DNA of 64,000 nucleotides from Chitinophagaceae bacterium (GCA_023251255.1 JAHEZD010000002.1:62001-126000), one strand, 5' to 3'; shown: positions 35,817 through 45,104, numbered from the stretch's first letter. Notes: generated by a model from the letters alone, not told the origin. Numbers and translations: made by a program.

Positions 35817-35945
35817 CCTCTTAATTGAATTTTTACGGCTTCTAAGGGGCTGAATTTTGCTTGGCTGCAGTTCCTGTCAATTTTCGATCATAAATTTAAC
35901 TTCAATTCCGCTAAGGCAGTTGTAATTCTATAGCATAATATATAT

Positions 35946-36734
35946 ATGAAGCAGAAAATATACCAGATAGATGCTTTTACTGATAAGGTTTTTTCGGGGA
36001 ACCCTGCTGCCGTTTGTCCGCTTGATCATTGGTTGAGCGATGATATCCTGCAGAAAGTGGCGATGGAAAACAACCTGGCAGAAACTGCATTCTATGTGAA
36101 GCATAACAATCAATATGAAATAAGGTGGTTTACACCTACGGTGGAAGTGGACCTTTGTGGGCACGCAACATTGGCGGCGGCCTTTGTGCTGTTCAACCAT
36201 GAAAACTACCATGAAAAAACCATCCAGTTTTATTCCCCACGAAGCGGAGCCCTAACGGTAACCAAGGAAGGGGAATTATTGGTCTTGAACTTTCCGAGCG
36301 ACCAGTTCCAGCCGATAGAACTGTCCAGCGAAATAATCGGTTGTTTTGATATGGTGCCAACAGCAGCTTTTAAGGGCAAAACTGATTACTTGCTCGTATT
36401 TGGCAGTGAGGAGGAGATAGAAAGGGCAGTGCCGGTATATGACACCATTTCCAAACTGAAGGCCCGTGGGGTCATCATAACGGCCAAGGGCAAGGAGGTT
36501 GATTTCGTGTCCAGGTTTTTTGCCCCGCAATCGGGCGTTAACGAAGACCCGGTAACGGGTTCGGCCCATACTACTTTAACGCCCTACTGGGCCAAACAGC
36601 TTGGCAAGACTGACCTTACAACCATACAACTGTCCAAACGCAAAGGGTATTTGCAGTGCAAATACTTAAATGACCGGGTTGAAATTGGCGGGCAGGGGAA
36701 ATTGTATTTGATTGGGGAAATATACTTTGAATAA
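35946..36734 (+). CDS. PhzF-family isomerase-like protein
   Basis: A 262-residue cytosolic protein of the PhzF/diaminopimelate-epimerase fold. QIDAFTDKVFSGNPAAVCPL, the catalytic glutamate in NNLAETAFYV, the DLCGHATLAAAFVLF motif and the second-half NEDPVTGSAHTTLTPYW are all present and in order. PhzF proteins isomerise small anionic substrates; most are not in phenazine synthesis. No other phenazine gene is near, so the substrate is unknown. Confidence 0.93.
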   Translation: MKQKIYQIDAFTDKVFSGNPAAVCPLDHWLSDDILQKVAMENNLAETAFYVKHNNQYEIRWFTPTVEVDLCGHATLAAAFVLFNHENYHEKTIQFYSPRSGALTVTKEGELLVLNFPSDQFQPIELSSEIIGCFDMVPTAAFKGKTDYLLVFGSEEEIERAVPVYDTISKLKARGVIITAKGKEVDFVSRFFAPQSGVNEDPVTGSAHTTLTPYWAKQLGKTDLTTIQLSKRKGYLQCKYLNDRVEIGGQGKLYLIGEIYFE

Positions 36735-36796
36735 AATTGCCAACTAGGGCAACACAGACCATTTCCCACCCGCCTCTACCAATAAAGCAACCAACA

Positions 36797-37186
36797 ATGA
36801 ACAAGGACATCCAAGCATACAATGATGCCCAAGCAGTAACTGATGCGGAAATTTGCCATTTGCTGGCAAAGGAAATTGACAAGGGCTTGCCGGAAGCAGA
36901 GTGCAAGATATGGCATGCACATCCTGTTTGGTTCCTGGACGGCAATCCCATTGTAGGCTATAGCAAACTGAAAAACAGCATCCGGCTGCTGTTTTGGAGC
37001 GGTCAGTCGTTTGACGAAGCGGCATTGCAGAACGAGGGCAGTTTCAAGGCGGCAGAAATGCGGTACACTGCTGCCGCGCAGGTAAATACAAAAGATATGA
37101 AGCGTTGGCTGCAAAAGGCAAGGGACATTCAGTGGGACTATAAGAACCTGATCAAGCGGAAGGGTGTTTTGGAAAGGTTGAAATAG
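36797..37186 (+). CDS. DUF1801 (YdhG-like) protein
   Basis: A 129-residue cytosolic protein. I chose the ATG at 36797 (MNKDIQAYNDAQ) because the frame upstream has no family similarity. The IWHAHPVWFLDGNPIVGYS and LLFWSGQSF motifs match DUF1801, a helical-beta fold of unknown function, often in Bacteroidota as a single-domain protein. It follows the PhzF gene by 62 bases. Confidence 0.82.
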   Translation: MNKDIQAYNDAQAVTDAEICHLLAKEIDKGLPEAECKIWHAHPVWFLDGNPIVGYSKLKNSIRLLFWSGQSFDEAALQNEGSFKAAEMRYTAAAQVNTKDMKRWLQKARDIQWDYKNLIKRKGVLERLK

Positions 37187-37519
37187 TTAAAACCCTATCC
37201 GTAAACTCACTTGTGCGGAACCATCCTAACCATGTTCAATGAAAACAATCAAAATAAAATGTCCTCAAAAAAATGTCCTCATTTTTTTGAGGACAAAAAA
37301 GTGAGGACATTTCTGGGAACGAAAAATTGTCCTCATTTAATTGTCCTAATTTTTTTGAGGACATTTTTTTGAGGACATTTTGGAGTTTGCCCATCTGATA
37401 GCGGAAATTGAATTCAGCCCCAAGGTTTTCAGTGAACAGTTGTATTTTTAATCGATAACATGTAGGACTGGGCTTTTCCAATGATGCCCAGCGGACCCTT
37501 ACCGGCAAATACAAGTCCA
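37187..37519. other. Intergenic region with the second inverted-word array
   Basis: Most of this gap is the TGTCCTCA/TGAGGACA array (37260-37377). The remaining sequence before 37520 should hold the promoter of the membrane glycosyltransferase. No gene is seen. Confidence 0.6.
37260..37377. repeat. Array of eight TGTCCTCA / TGAGGACA words (array 2)
   Basis: Words occur at 37260 F, 37274 F, 37288 R, 37302 R, 37328 F, 37342 F (last C changed to A), 37356 R and 37370 R. The spacing within blocks is 14 bases and the order FFRR-FFRR is identical to the array at 7515-7635, with an unrelated centre (37310-37327). Both arrays are about 120 bases long and lie between genes. Confidence 0.95.
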
Positions 37520-39043
37520 ATGGCAAAGCGAACAATCATCCTGTACGGGTTTATTTTGCTGAAATTCCTGCTGCAATATGTACTGTGCAATCCTGCATAT
37601 GACCTGCAGCGCGATGAATACCTGCACCTGGACCAGGCCAACCATTTGGCTTGGGGCTATGCTTCCGTACCGCCCATTACTTCCCTGATTTCCTGCGTGA
37701 TCCGTTTGCTGGGCAATTCGGTTTTTTGGATCAGGTTCTTCCCGGCCCTGTTTGGTGCATTGACACTGGTGGTGGTCTGGAAAGCCATAGAGGAGTTGAA
37801 GGGCAATTTGTTTGCATTGGTCACGGGGGCCACCTGTGTGCTGTTTTCGGCCCTGCTGCGGCTGAACTTCCTGTTCCAGCCCAATTCCATGGACGTGCTG
37901 AGCTGGACAACCGTCTATTTCCTGCTCATCAAATATGTGAACAGCCCTAACAGGAAATGGCTCTTCCTTATCAGTGCGGCTTCGGCCATCGGTTTTTTGA
38001 ACAAGTACAATATTGTTTTTTTGTTGATCGGGCTTTTGCCTGCGCTTGTGCTGACCAGGCAGCGGGGCCTATTTTTGACGAAAGGCATTTTCTTCCCGGT
38101 TGCCTTGTTCCTACTGCTCATTCTGCCCAACCTGCTCTGGCAGTACCACAACCATTTCCCCGTTTTCCACCATCTTCAAAAATTAGCGGACACCCAATTG
38201 GTCAATGTGAACAGGTGGGACTTTTTTAAGGAGCAGGCCTATTTTTTTCTGGGTGCCCTGCCCGTGATCATTGCATCACTGTATGCCTTGCTGTGCCATG
38301 CCCTATTCAGGAAATTTTCCTTCTTCTTTTGGGCATTCATTTTCACCCTGGCCGTTTTTGTCTGGTTAAGGGCCAAGAGCTATTATGCCATGGGGCTCTA
38401 TCCCATCTATATTTCCTTTGGTGCAGTGTTCCTTGGTAATGTACTGCAAACAGGCTGGAAGCGGTACCTGCGCCCCGTTATCATTGCCATTCCAATCCTG
38501 CTGTACCTGCTCCTATTCAAGCTGGTTTTTTCTGTTCAAAGTCCGGCGGATATTGTGAGGCACAGAACGAATTACCAGAAATTTGGGCTGCTGCGCTGGG
38601 AAGATGGCAAGGAGCATGCCCTACCACAGGACTTTGCAGACATGCTTGGTTGGAAGGAACTGGTGGCAAAGGTGGACAGTATCTATGCAAAGCTGCCGAA
38701 CAGGGAAGGTACATTGGTGCTCTGCGACAACTACGGACAGGCAGGCGCCATCAATTATTATACAAGGCAGGGCATCAGGGCCATGTCTTTTGATGCTGAC
38801 TATATCAACTGGTTTGACCTCACGCATGCGTACAGCAACCTGATCAGGGTTAAGTGGGCAGATGCTAGGGGCAATGAAATGCAGGAAACTTCGCCTTATT
38901 TCCAAACGGCCCTCGTGGCAGATTCGGTATCCAATGCATATGCAAGGGAATTTGGATGCACTATATTCGCTTTTACCGGTGCAAAAGTTGATATAAGGAA
39001 AAGGATTGAGGATGAGATAGAGCGGACAAGAAATGGGGAATAA
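37520..39043 (+). CDS. GT39-type (PMT/ArnT-like) integral membrane glycosyltransferase
   Basis: A 507-residue polytopic membrane protein. The N-terminal DLQRDEYLHLDQANHLAWGY holds the conserved acidic residues of the first periplasmic loop, typical of dolichyl/undecaprenyl-phosphate-sugar-dependent glycosyltransferases. Ten or more hydrophobic helices follow (residues 10-350), then a soluble C-terminal domain of about 150 residues. It probably transfers a sugar from a lipid carrier to an envelope acceptor. The start at 37520 (MAKRTIILYGF) is preferred; an ATG at 37481 would add 13 residues. The TGTCCTCA array lies upstream. Confidence 0.87.
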   Translation: MAKRTIILYGFILLKFLLQYVLCNPAYDLQRDEYLHLDQANHLAWGYASVPPITSLISCVIRLLGNSVFWIRFFPALFGALTLVVVWKAIEELKGNLFALVTGATCVLFSALLRLNFLFQPNSMDVLSWTTVYFLLIKYVNSPNRKWLFLISAASAIGFLNKYNIVFLLIGLLPALVLTRQRGLFLTKGIFFPVALFLLLILPNLLWQYHNHFPVFHHLQKLADTQLVNVNRWDFFKEQAYFFLGALPVIIASLYALLCHALFRKFSFFFWAFIFTLAVFVWLRAKSYYAMGLYPIYISFGAVFLGNVLQTGWKRYLRPVIIAIPILLYLLLFKLVFSVQSPADIVRHRTNYQKFGLLRWEDGKEHALPQDFADMLGWKELVAKVDSIYAKLPNREGTLVLCDNYGQAGAINYYTRQGIRAMSFDADYINWFDLTHAYSNLIRVKWADARGNEMQETSPYFQTALVADSVSNAYAREFGCTIFAFTGAKVDIRKRIEDEIERTRNGE

Positions 39044-39295
39044 CCATGTTATGCAAGTTGGGCATGATCGACGGTTGTTCATGACCTGTCGCAAATCCAA
39101 GTTGGAGTTTTGTAAATGGCAATCAATTTAGGTTTGGGGTCATCGAACTATCCCCTGCCAAAGTGCCTGGGATATTCTACTACTAAAATCCCTTTCATGT
39201 TTCTTTACAAAGTTGAAAAGACATTCCAGATCATAGGGTAGGGCTATATCCTGTCTCCTGGAAATAATAATATCAAAATTGCCGATGGTCTTAAA

Positions 39296-39463
39296 ATGAA
39301 AATTGGCGATAAAATAAAACTGGTTTTCCCGGACCAATCGTCTATTGTAGTTGAGGTTATGGGAATGGACTTTCGAATGCCCTATAACATTTTGGTTGAT
39401 ATTGGTGAGGATGTACCAATGGGGACGGAAGTGTGGCTAATAGGCACGAGCATTAGTTATTAG
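39296..39463 (+). CDS. Small hypothetical protein
   Basis: A 55-residue frame starting MKIGDKIKLVFPDQSSIVVE and ending VPMGTEVWLIGTSISY. The alternating hydrophobic pattern suggests a small beta-barrel (KOW/SH3-like), but I recognise no family. It lies 41 bases before the next gene in the same direction. A stop codon in frame lies about 54 bases upstream of the ATG, so the start is well bounded. Confidence 0.5.
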   Translation: MKIGDKIKLVFPDQSSIVVEVMGMDFRMPYNILVDIGEDVPMGTEVWLIGTSISY

Positions 39464-39504
39464 CTCCGTTATGGAACGTCTGTATATTTGCATCTCTTTA
39501 GGAC

Positions 39505-40158
39505 TTGATAAAACTATATGATAAACCAAAACACAAAAAACTCTTCTACGCCCCAGGTATCATCAGCTTGACAATACTCCCAATTGCATTTTATTTCTTC
39601 GCAAAGTTTGGCATAAGGCAATTAACAGTAATGGTACTCCCGATTGTTTTGGCAGATACCGCTTTGAACAGTAAACAGGGCCCTATGTTTTCAGACTTCC
39701 ATAGGCGTTCCCTTCCTAAAAGGAGCTATCTTGACATTGTTTTTACAGGCGAGAAGCACGACGATAAAATTAAACTTGAGTTTGCACAGCTTAGGATAAG
39801 GGAGATCTTAATAACAGGCGACACGCTGAATGGCTTACATTTTTTCTTTGGCAACAGCTCCAGTTACGGCACCTTTGTGGAAACCATAGATAAATTGCGC
39901 CTTGAGGGTGCAGAGACTTATATGCCCGTTGATAATAATCTATGGTTTTTTCATTTGCAGCCGGAAAAGGTAGTTAATACTGAATATGGGTGTTTTTTGT
40001 GTGACGATGTCATAGTTGTTAAACCCAGAGTTCATTGGTGGATGCTGGCAAAAGAAAAGTGTATTAAAATTTGGCTTGCCGCTTGGCAAATAATAGTGCT
40101 ATATGTTTGTTTTATTATTTCAATCCTGGCCTTAAGGCGGCAGAAAAATGGCAGCTAA
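39505..40158 (+). CDS. Membrane protein of unknown function with a periplasmic or cytosolic middle domain
   Basis: A 217-residue protein with two hydrophobic segments near the N-terminus (APGIISLTILPIAFYFFA, ITVMVLP-like) and one near the C-terminus (IWLAAWQIIVLYVCFIISIL). Between them lies a domain of about 110 residues (GEKHDDKIKLEFAQLRIREI to FHLQPEK). The start appears to be TTG, preceded by a possible AGGA. Family unrecognised; it is loosely reminiscent of biopolymer-transport (ExbD-like) layouts. Function cannot be assigned. Confidence 0.65.
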   Translation: MIKLYDKPKHKKLFYAPGIISLTILPIAFYFFAKFGIRQLTVMVLPIVLADTALNSKQGPMFSDFHRRSLPKRSYLDIVFTGEKHDDKIKLEFAQLRIREILITGDTLNGLHFFFGNSSSYGTFVETIDKLRLEGAETYMPVDNNLWFFHLQPEKVVNTEYGCFLCDDVIVVKPRVHWWMLAKEKCIKIWLAAWQIIVLYVCFIISILALRRQKNGS

Positions 40159-40212
40159 TTGGCTTTGTAATACGGTGGCTGGTCATTTCACACAACCAAG
40201 ATACGAACCAAC

Positions 40213-40971
40213 ATGCTCGACAAGGACCTTGCATACAAAATAACGAAAGCGGATGCTTCAATGGCAAACTTTGTGGAGCGGTTCTGGATGCTTGCCAACC
40301 ACTCGGACAAAGGAAAGGACATGGTGGTCATTCCGGATGGCAGGATCGATATCCTGTTTTCCTGTTCAGCAACGGAGCCCTTCCATATAACACTGATGGG
40401 CCTGGAAACCGGGCCCAAGCAAACGGTCCTTCCTGCTAGGACAATCATGTTTGCCGTGAACCTCAAACTGCTGGCCGTGGAATACCTGCTGGATACCAGC
40501 ATTTCAACCTTGTTGAACGGGGCCCTAGGGCTGCCTGACGGTTTCTGGGGAATAGGGCAAGCAGACCTGGACGATTTTGACAGGTTCTGCGAAAAACTGT
40601 CCAGTAAAATAAAATTGCTGCTGCCAAAGGAAATAGACAATCGGAAACAGCAGCTTTTTAATCTGGTATATGCATCCGATGGCTCATGCACCGTGCAGGA
40701 ATATTCCCGTAGAACCTATTGGAACAGTAGGCAGATCAACCGCTACTTCAGTCAGCAATTTGGGCTGTCCCTAAAAGCCTACTGCTCTATTTTACGTTTC
40801 AGGGCCTCTTTGCAGCATATCAAGGCTGGTAAACTTTTCCCGGAGGGGAACTTTACGGACCAGGCGCATTTTATCAGGGAGATCAAGCGGCTTTCAGGTG
40901 TTGTGCCCAAGGAACTTTTCAGGAACAAAAACGACCGATTTATACAATTTTCCACCTTGCCCAAAAACTAG
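40213..40971 (+). CDS. AraC-family transcriptional regulator
   Basis: A 252-residue protein. The C-terminal third is an AraC helix-turn-helix (WNSRQINRYFSQQFGLSLKA, FTDQAHFIREIKRLSGVVPK). The N-terminal part (VERFWMLANHS, VVIPDGRIDILFSC) matches the cupin-like sensory domain common in this subfamily. It ends 21 bases before the TetX-like gene, in the same direction, so it probably controls that gene and perhaps the nitroreductase. Confidence 0.9.
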   Translation: MLDKDLAYKITKADASMANFVERFWMLANHSDKGKDMVVIPDGRIDILFSCSATEPFHITLMGLETGPKQTVLPARTIMFAVNLKLLAVEYLLDTSISTLLNGALGLPDGFWGIGQADLDDFDRFCEKLSSKIKLLLPKEIDNRKQQLFNLVYASDGSCTVQEYSRRTYWNSRQINRYFSQQFGLSLKAYCSILRFRASLQHIKAGKLFPEGNFTDQAHFIREIKRLSGVVPKELFRNKNDRFIQFSTLPKN

Positions 40972-40992
40972 TTTTGCCGCATCACTAAATAC

Positions 40993-42267
40993 ATGGTTGG
41001 GATGCTACAGAACAAAAGAATTGCCATTGTGGGTGGCGGCCCCGGGGGACTCACATTGGCTAGGCTGCTACAAATAAAGGGTGCAGCAGTACGGGTTTAT
41101 GAACGGGACCTTAACAACGAGGTAAGGGTGCAGGGCGGTGCACTTGACCTGCATACCGAATCTGGTTTGGCGGCGTTGCAAAAAGCAGGACTGATGGATG
41201 CGTTCAAGGCGAACTACAGGCCGGGTGCTGAAAAGATACGGGTGGTCGACAGCCAATTGAAAGTGTACCTTGACGAGCACAAGAAGGAAGCTGTTGCAAC
41301 ATTTGGCGACAAGCACTACCGGCCCGAAATTGACCGCGGACCTTTAAGGGATATTCTATTGGCTTCATTGCAGCCGGCGACCATTGTTTGGGACAGCCAT
41401 ATTGTATCAGTTGAACCAGTCAGGGATAGCTGGAATTTGGTTTTTCAGAATGGCAGCACTGCCACTGCAGACATAGTGATTGGAGCAGACGGTGCCAATA
41501 GCAAGATCAGGCCCTTTGTCACGGACATCAAACCTTTGTGGACAGGGATAACCATGGTGGAGGGCTCCATTAAGCATGCGGAGAGAACGGCACCCATAGT
41601 TCACCAACTGCTGGAAGGCGGTAAAATATTTGCGTTTGGAAACGAGCAAACAGTCATCGTAAGTTCAAAAGGGGATGGCAGTTTTGGTTTTTCCGCAGCC
41701 TGCAAAACAAGCGAGTGCTGGTACAAGGAAAGTGGAATAGATTTCAAGGACCACCAACAGGTACTGGACTGGTTCAAAAAGGAATTTACAACATGGAACA
41801 GTACTTGGTGGGAATTGTTTGCCAATGAAGAAACGGTCTTCATTCCGCGGCCACAATACTGCATGCCCCTGGACCAGCAATGGGCAGCCAAACCAAACAT
41901 AACACTCATCGGCGATGCGGCCCATTGGATGCCGCCCTTTGCGGGTGAAGGCGTTAACATGGCCATGCTGGATGCATTGCAGTTGAGTGAATGTTTGACC
42001 AGCCCCATATTTGTAAATACACAAGCTGCCATAGCAAATTATGAAAAAGGGATGTTCGCAAGGTTTGCCAAAGCAGGGCAGGGTACGTTGTTCAATACTG
42101 AATGGATGCACAGTCCCCAAGCTCTTGATAATATGCTGGCCATGTTTGGCAGGAGCATGCTAAAGCAAATGGGATTCATAGGTAAGATGTGGGTAAGCGT
42201 AACCTTGATTCCATTTATCCGCAAAGCAGTCGGGCTTTCGCCAAAACAATATGTATTGACTGAATAG
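40993..42267 (+). CDS. FAD-dependent monooxygenase, TetX-like
   Basis: A 424-residue flavoprotein. It has GGGPGGLTLARLL for the FAD, the conserved arginine in PEIDRGPLRDILLAS, and the GD-motif IGDAAHWMPPFAGEGVNMAM. These align well, from memory, with TetX, the tetracycline-degrading monooxygenase, over the full length, including the GGALDLH region. The true substrate is unknown, and similar enzymes oxidise other aromatic compounds. It lies directly behind an AraC regulator. It has no signal peptide and should be cytosolic. Confidence 0.88.
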   Translation: MVGMLQNKRIAIVGGGPGGLTLARLLQIKGAAVRVYERDLNNEVRVQGGALDLHTESGLAALQKAGLMDAFKANYRPGAEKIRVVDSQLKVYLDEHKKEAVATFGDKHYRPEIDRGPLRDILLASLQPATIVWDSHIVSVEPVRDSWNLVFQNGSTATADIVIGADGANSKIRPFVTDIKPLWTGITMVEGSIKHAERTAPIVHQLLEGGKIFAFGNEQTVIVSSKGDGSFGFSAACKTSECWYKESGIDFKDHQQVLDWFKKEFTTWNSTWWELFANEETVFIPRPQYCMPLDQQWAAKPNITLIGDAAHWMPPFAGEGVNMAMLDALQLSECLTSPIFVNTQAAIANYEKGMFARFAKAGQGTLFNTEWMHSPQALDNMLAMFGRSMLKQMGFIGKMWVSVTLIPFIRKAVGLSPKQYVLTE

Positions 42268-42379
42268 TTTAAGTGAATTTAGAATATAACTTCCCAAGGG
42301 GTGCTGCCAATGTTTGTGTAGGCGAAGAATGTCAGAAACGTGCGGCTGTTGTGCTTACTTTGCGCCTCAACATCAGTAT

Positions 42380-42961
42380 ATGAGTAACAATTTTTCCGTT
42401 CTTTCCAACATCATCAAAAACAGGAGGAGCACCAAGCCGGCACTTTTCAATGGCCATAAAATTCCAGATGAACAAATTGAGCAGTTACTGGAACTGGCAG
42501 ACTGGGCACCCACGCATACTTTCTCGGAACCTTGGCGTTTTGTGGTGTATTCAGGTGATAAGGTAAATGAGTTCAGTAAGCAGCATGCACTGCTTTACCA
42601 ACAATTTACCCCTACAGAAAAATTCATGCAGGGCAAGTTTGATGGAATCATTAGTAATGGTGGAAAATCATCGCATATCATTGTATGCATCATGAAACGC
42701 AGCAATGAAAAAATTCCGGCCATGGAAGAAATGGCTGCTGCAAGCTGTGCAGTGGAACATATTTTATTGGGAGCAACCGCACTGGATATTGCTGCATTGT
42801 GGAGTACGGGTGGCATGGTGCTGCATCCTGCCATGAAAAACCATTTCCAATTGAATGAGCAGGATGAAATATTGGGCGTACTGTTCCTGGGCTACAGCGA
42901 GGAGAAGATGGAAGGGAAGCGGAAGATTGCTTTGAACGAGAAAATTGTTTGGGAAAGATAA
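42380..42961 (+). CDS. Nitroreductase-family protein (YdjA-like)
   Basis: A 193-residue FMN-dependent oxidoreductase. IIKNRRSTKPALFNG holds the FMN phosphate-binding arginines, LELADWAPTHTFSEPWRFVV the conserved core, and WSTGGMVLHPAMKNHF the C-terminal flavin contact. The ATG at 42380 (MSNNFSV) gives the normal family length. It follows the TetX-like gene by 112 bases in the same direction. Substrate unknown. Confidence 0.9.
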   Translation: MSNNFSVLSNIIKNRRSTKPALFNGHKIPDEQIEQLLELADWAPTHTFSEPWRFVVYSGDKVNEFSKQHALLYQQFTPTEKFMQGKFDGIISNGGKSSHIIVCIMKRSNEKIPAMEEMAAASCAVEHILLGATALDIAALWSTGGMVLHPAMKNHFQLNEQDEILGVLFLGYSEEKMEGKRKIALNEKIVWER

Positions 42962-43142
42962 ACAGTATATGAGGTGTAGCCAATGCTTGCTTTGCAAACA
43001 AGTACAGTAAGAATGGCTTCGCCATTATCTTTTTACCGACAACTTGCCTAGCGGCAGGCAGGGTCGATAATTCGGAAAAGCGTCTTACCGATTTCCGGTT
43101 CTTGACTTCCGATTTCCGGCCTTCCTAACTTCCGTCGCCCCA

Positions 43143-45026
43143 TTACACATTAACAATCAGGGCGGGTATATCCAGTTCATGCCTTACCGCTTCAATGGTT
43201 TCACCAAACAGGTAATCCTTCAGTCCACTGTGCCTATGGGCACCCATTACCAAGAGGCCGGCTTCAGATTCCTTGGTCATGCGTACAATTTCCCTTACCC
43301 GGTTCCTGTACCCAATACTGGCGGAAACTGTATAGCCCATGGCCTGCATCTGTTCAACATAACTTTGCAGCCGCTCCTTATCGATCCTTGTTTCCTCGTC
43401 GTCCGTTTGTTCGCCCAAATATCTTGCAGAAGCACTTTCCACCACATGTATCAGCACATAACTGGTAGCTTTTGTTCCCTGCGAAAGGGCATAGGCAATC
43501 AATTTCTCATCGCTTGTACTGAAATCCAGTGCCACCGCAATTTTGGTGACCGGCTTAACTGCAAGGTTGCTCAATATTTGCGTATTGCCATGGATCCTTA
43601 CGGATGCTTTTTCCTTCCTCCGTTTTACCAGGGGCAAGAAGGTCATCATGATGAACAGCCAGATAAAAAAGATACCGAAGAGTATGATTGCAATTTTCCA
43701 GCCCACCATGCCCGGCGATTTGAACACTTCAATGCTCTGTTCCACAAGGTTGTTCACGTTCAAGTAAATAAGCACCGCCGCTACCAGCCATGAAGCAATT
43801 TTGGTCAATGGCTTAATGGCAAATTCACCCATTTCCTTTTTATCGCTCACGAAATGTATCAACGGGATCACTGCAAAGCCCAACTGCACACTCAATATTA
43901 CCTGACTGAAAACAAGCAGTGCATCAATTTTTGCATCACCATAAATTAGTATTACCAGCACAGCGGGAATGATGGCCAGTAACCTTGTAATCAACCTTCT
44001 CAACAAAGGATTGATACGCAGCTTCAAATAGCCTTCCATTACAATCTGCCCGGCCAATGTGCCGGTGATGGTACTGCTTTGACCAGCAGCAATCAATGCT
44101 ACCGCAAATAGGATAGGGGCCAGTTTTGTACCCAGCAATGGGGCCAGCAGTTCATGGGCATCTTCAATCTTGGCAACATTGCTATGGCCAGTGGTAAAAA
44201 ATGCAGAAGCAGCCAGCACCAATATGGCAGCATTCACAAAGAAAGCTGCGTTCAAAGCAATGGTACTGTCAATTAAATTGAACTTGATGGCTTTCTTTAT
44301 ACTTACCTTATCATTGCCAATTTTCCTTGTCTGCACCAGTGCACTGTGCAGGTACAGATTATGGGGCATTACCGTGGCACCAATAATGCCCACCGCTATG
44401 TACAAGGCTTCCTTGTTGAGCTTGGTGGGGATGAAGCCGGTCATGACATCTCCAATGACAGGCTTCACCAAGAATATCTCTATTAAGAAGGACCCGCCAA
44501 TGATCAGCACGAGTACTATGATGAATGCTTCCATTTTCCTGATACCAAAACTTTGCAGCCAGAGCAATAGGAAAGTATCCAGCACAGTAATGCCAACGCC
44601 CCAGATCAATGGCAGCCCAGTTAATAAATGTATGCCCAAAGCCATGCCCAGCACCTCTGCTAGGTCGCAAGCAGCGATGGCTATTTCGGCCAATACGTAC
44701 AAACAGAAGTTTACCAATGGTGGATAAGTTTCCCTATTGGCCTGTGCCAGGTCCCTTCTGCGCACAATGCCCAGTCTTGCACTCAGTCCCTGTAGCAATA
44801 GGGCCATCAAGTTGCTCATGAGCAGTATCCAGATAAGCTTGTAGCCAAACTGAGCGCCGCCCTGCAGGTCCGTGGCCCAGTTACCCGGATCCATATAACC
44901 AACGCTCACCAGATAAGCCGGGCCTATATATGCCAAGAAACGTTTGATGCCCTTACGTGGTTTGGTGGTGTCAACCGTTTCATGCACATCATGTAATGAA
45001 TTGTCTATCAGGTTTTGTTGGAGCAT
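43143..45026 (-). CDS. mntH: Nramp-type Mn/Fe transporter fused to a universal stress domain
   Basis: A 627-residue inner-membrane protein. The Nramp motifs are DPGNWATDLQGG in the first helix and VMPHNLYLHSALV in the sixth, so it should import Mn(II) (or Fe(II)) with protons. About eleven helices end near residue 465. A cytosolic C-terminal domain of about 150 residues (KIAVALDFSTSDEKLIAYAL, LLVMGAHRHSGLKDYLFGET) is a universal stress protein fold, probably nucleotide-binding and regulatory. ATG at 45026 is used; a TTG six codons upstream is less likely. The MntR-type gene lies upstream in the same direction. Confidence 0.93.
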   Translation of the reverse strand: MLQQNLIDNSLHDVHETVDTTKPRKGIKRFLAYIGPAYLVSVGYMDPGNWATDLQGGAQFGYKLIWILLMSNLMALLLQGLSARLGIVRRRDLAQANRETYPPLVNFCLYVLAEIAIAACDLAEVLGMALGIHLLTGLPLIWGVGITVLDTFLLLWLQSFGIRKMEAFIIVLVLIIGGSFLIEIFLVKPVIGDVMTGFIPTKLNKEALYIAVGIIGATVMPHNLYLHSALVQTRKIGNDKVSIKKAIKFNLIDSTIALNAAFFVNAAILVLAASAFFTTGHSNVAKIEDAHELLAPLLGTKLAPILFAVALIAAGQSSTITGTLAGQIVMEGYLKLRINPLLRRLITRLLAIIPAVLVILIYGDAKIDALLVFSQVILSVQLGFAVIPLIHFVSDKKEMGEFAIKPLTKIASWLVAAVLIYLNVNNLVEQSIEVFKSPGMVGWKIAIILFGIFFIWLFIMMTFLPLVKRRKEKASVRIHGNTQILSNLAVKPVTKIAVALDFSTSDEKLIAYALSQGTKATSYVLIHVVESASARYLGEQTDDEETRIDKERLQSYVEQMQAMGYTVSASIGYRNRVREIVRMTKESEAGLLVMGAHRHSGLKDYLFGETIEAVRHELDIPALIVNV

Positions 45027-45104
45027 AATTGTTTCACTGTTCAATGGTTGTTTTAAATGCTGGATGCTAAGGGCCTAATGTTGAGTACTTAATACGTTTA
45101 TATC

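Larger units (their letters stand above)
33668..35945. other. AT-rich, gene-poor region with small frames, terminators and remnants
   Basis: About 2.3 kb without any standard-sized gene. It holds a 30-codon frame at 33733-33825 (weak), a 48-codon Cys-rich frame on the minus strand with its own terminator, two overlapping small frames on the minus strand in front of a second terminator, a frameshifted remnant at 35365-35549, and a copy of repeat family C near 35690-35816. Base composition is lower in G+C than the neighbouring genes. The stretch may be a decayed mobile or accessory region. Confidence 0.6.
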
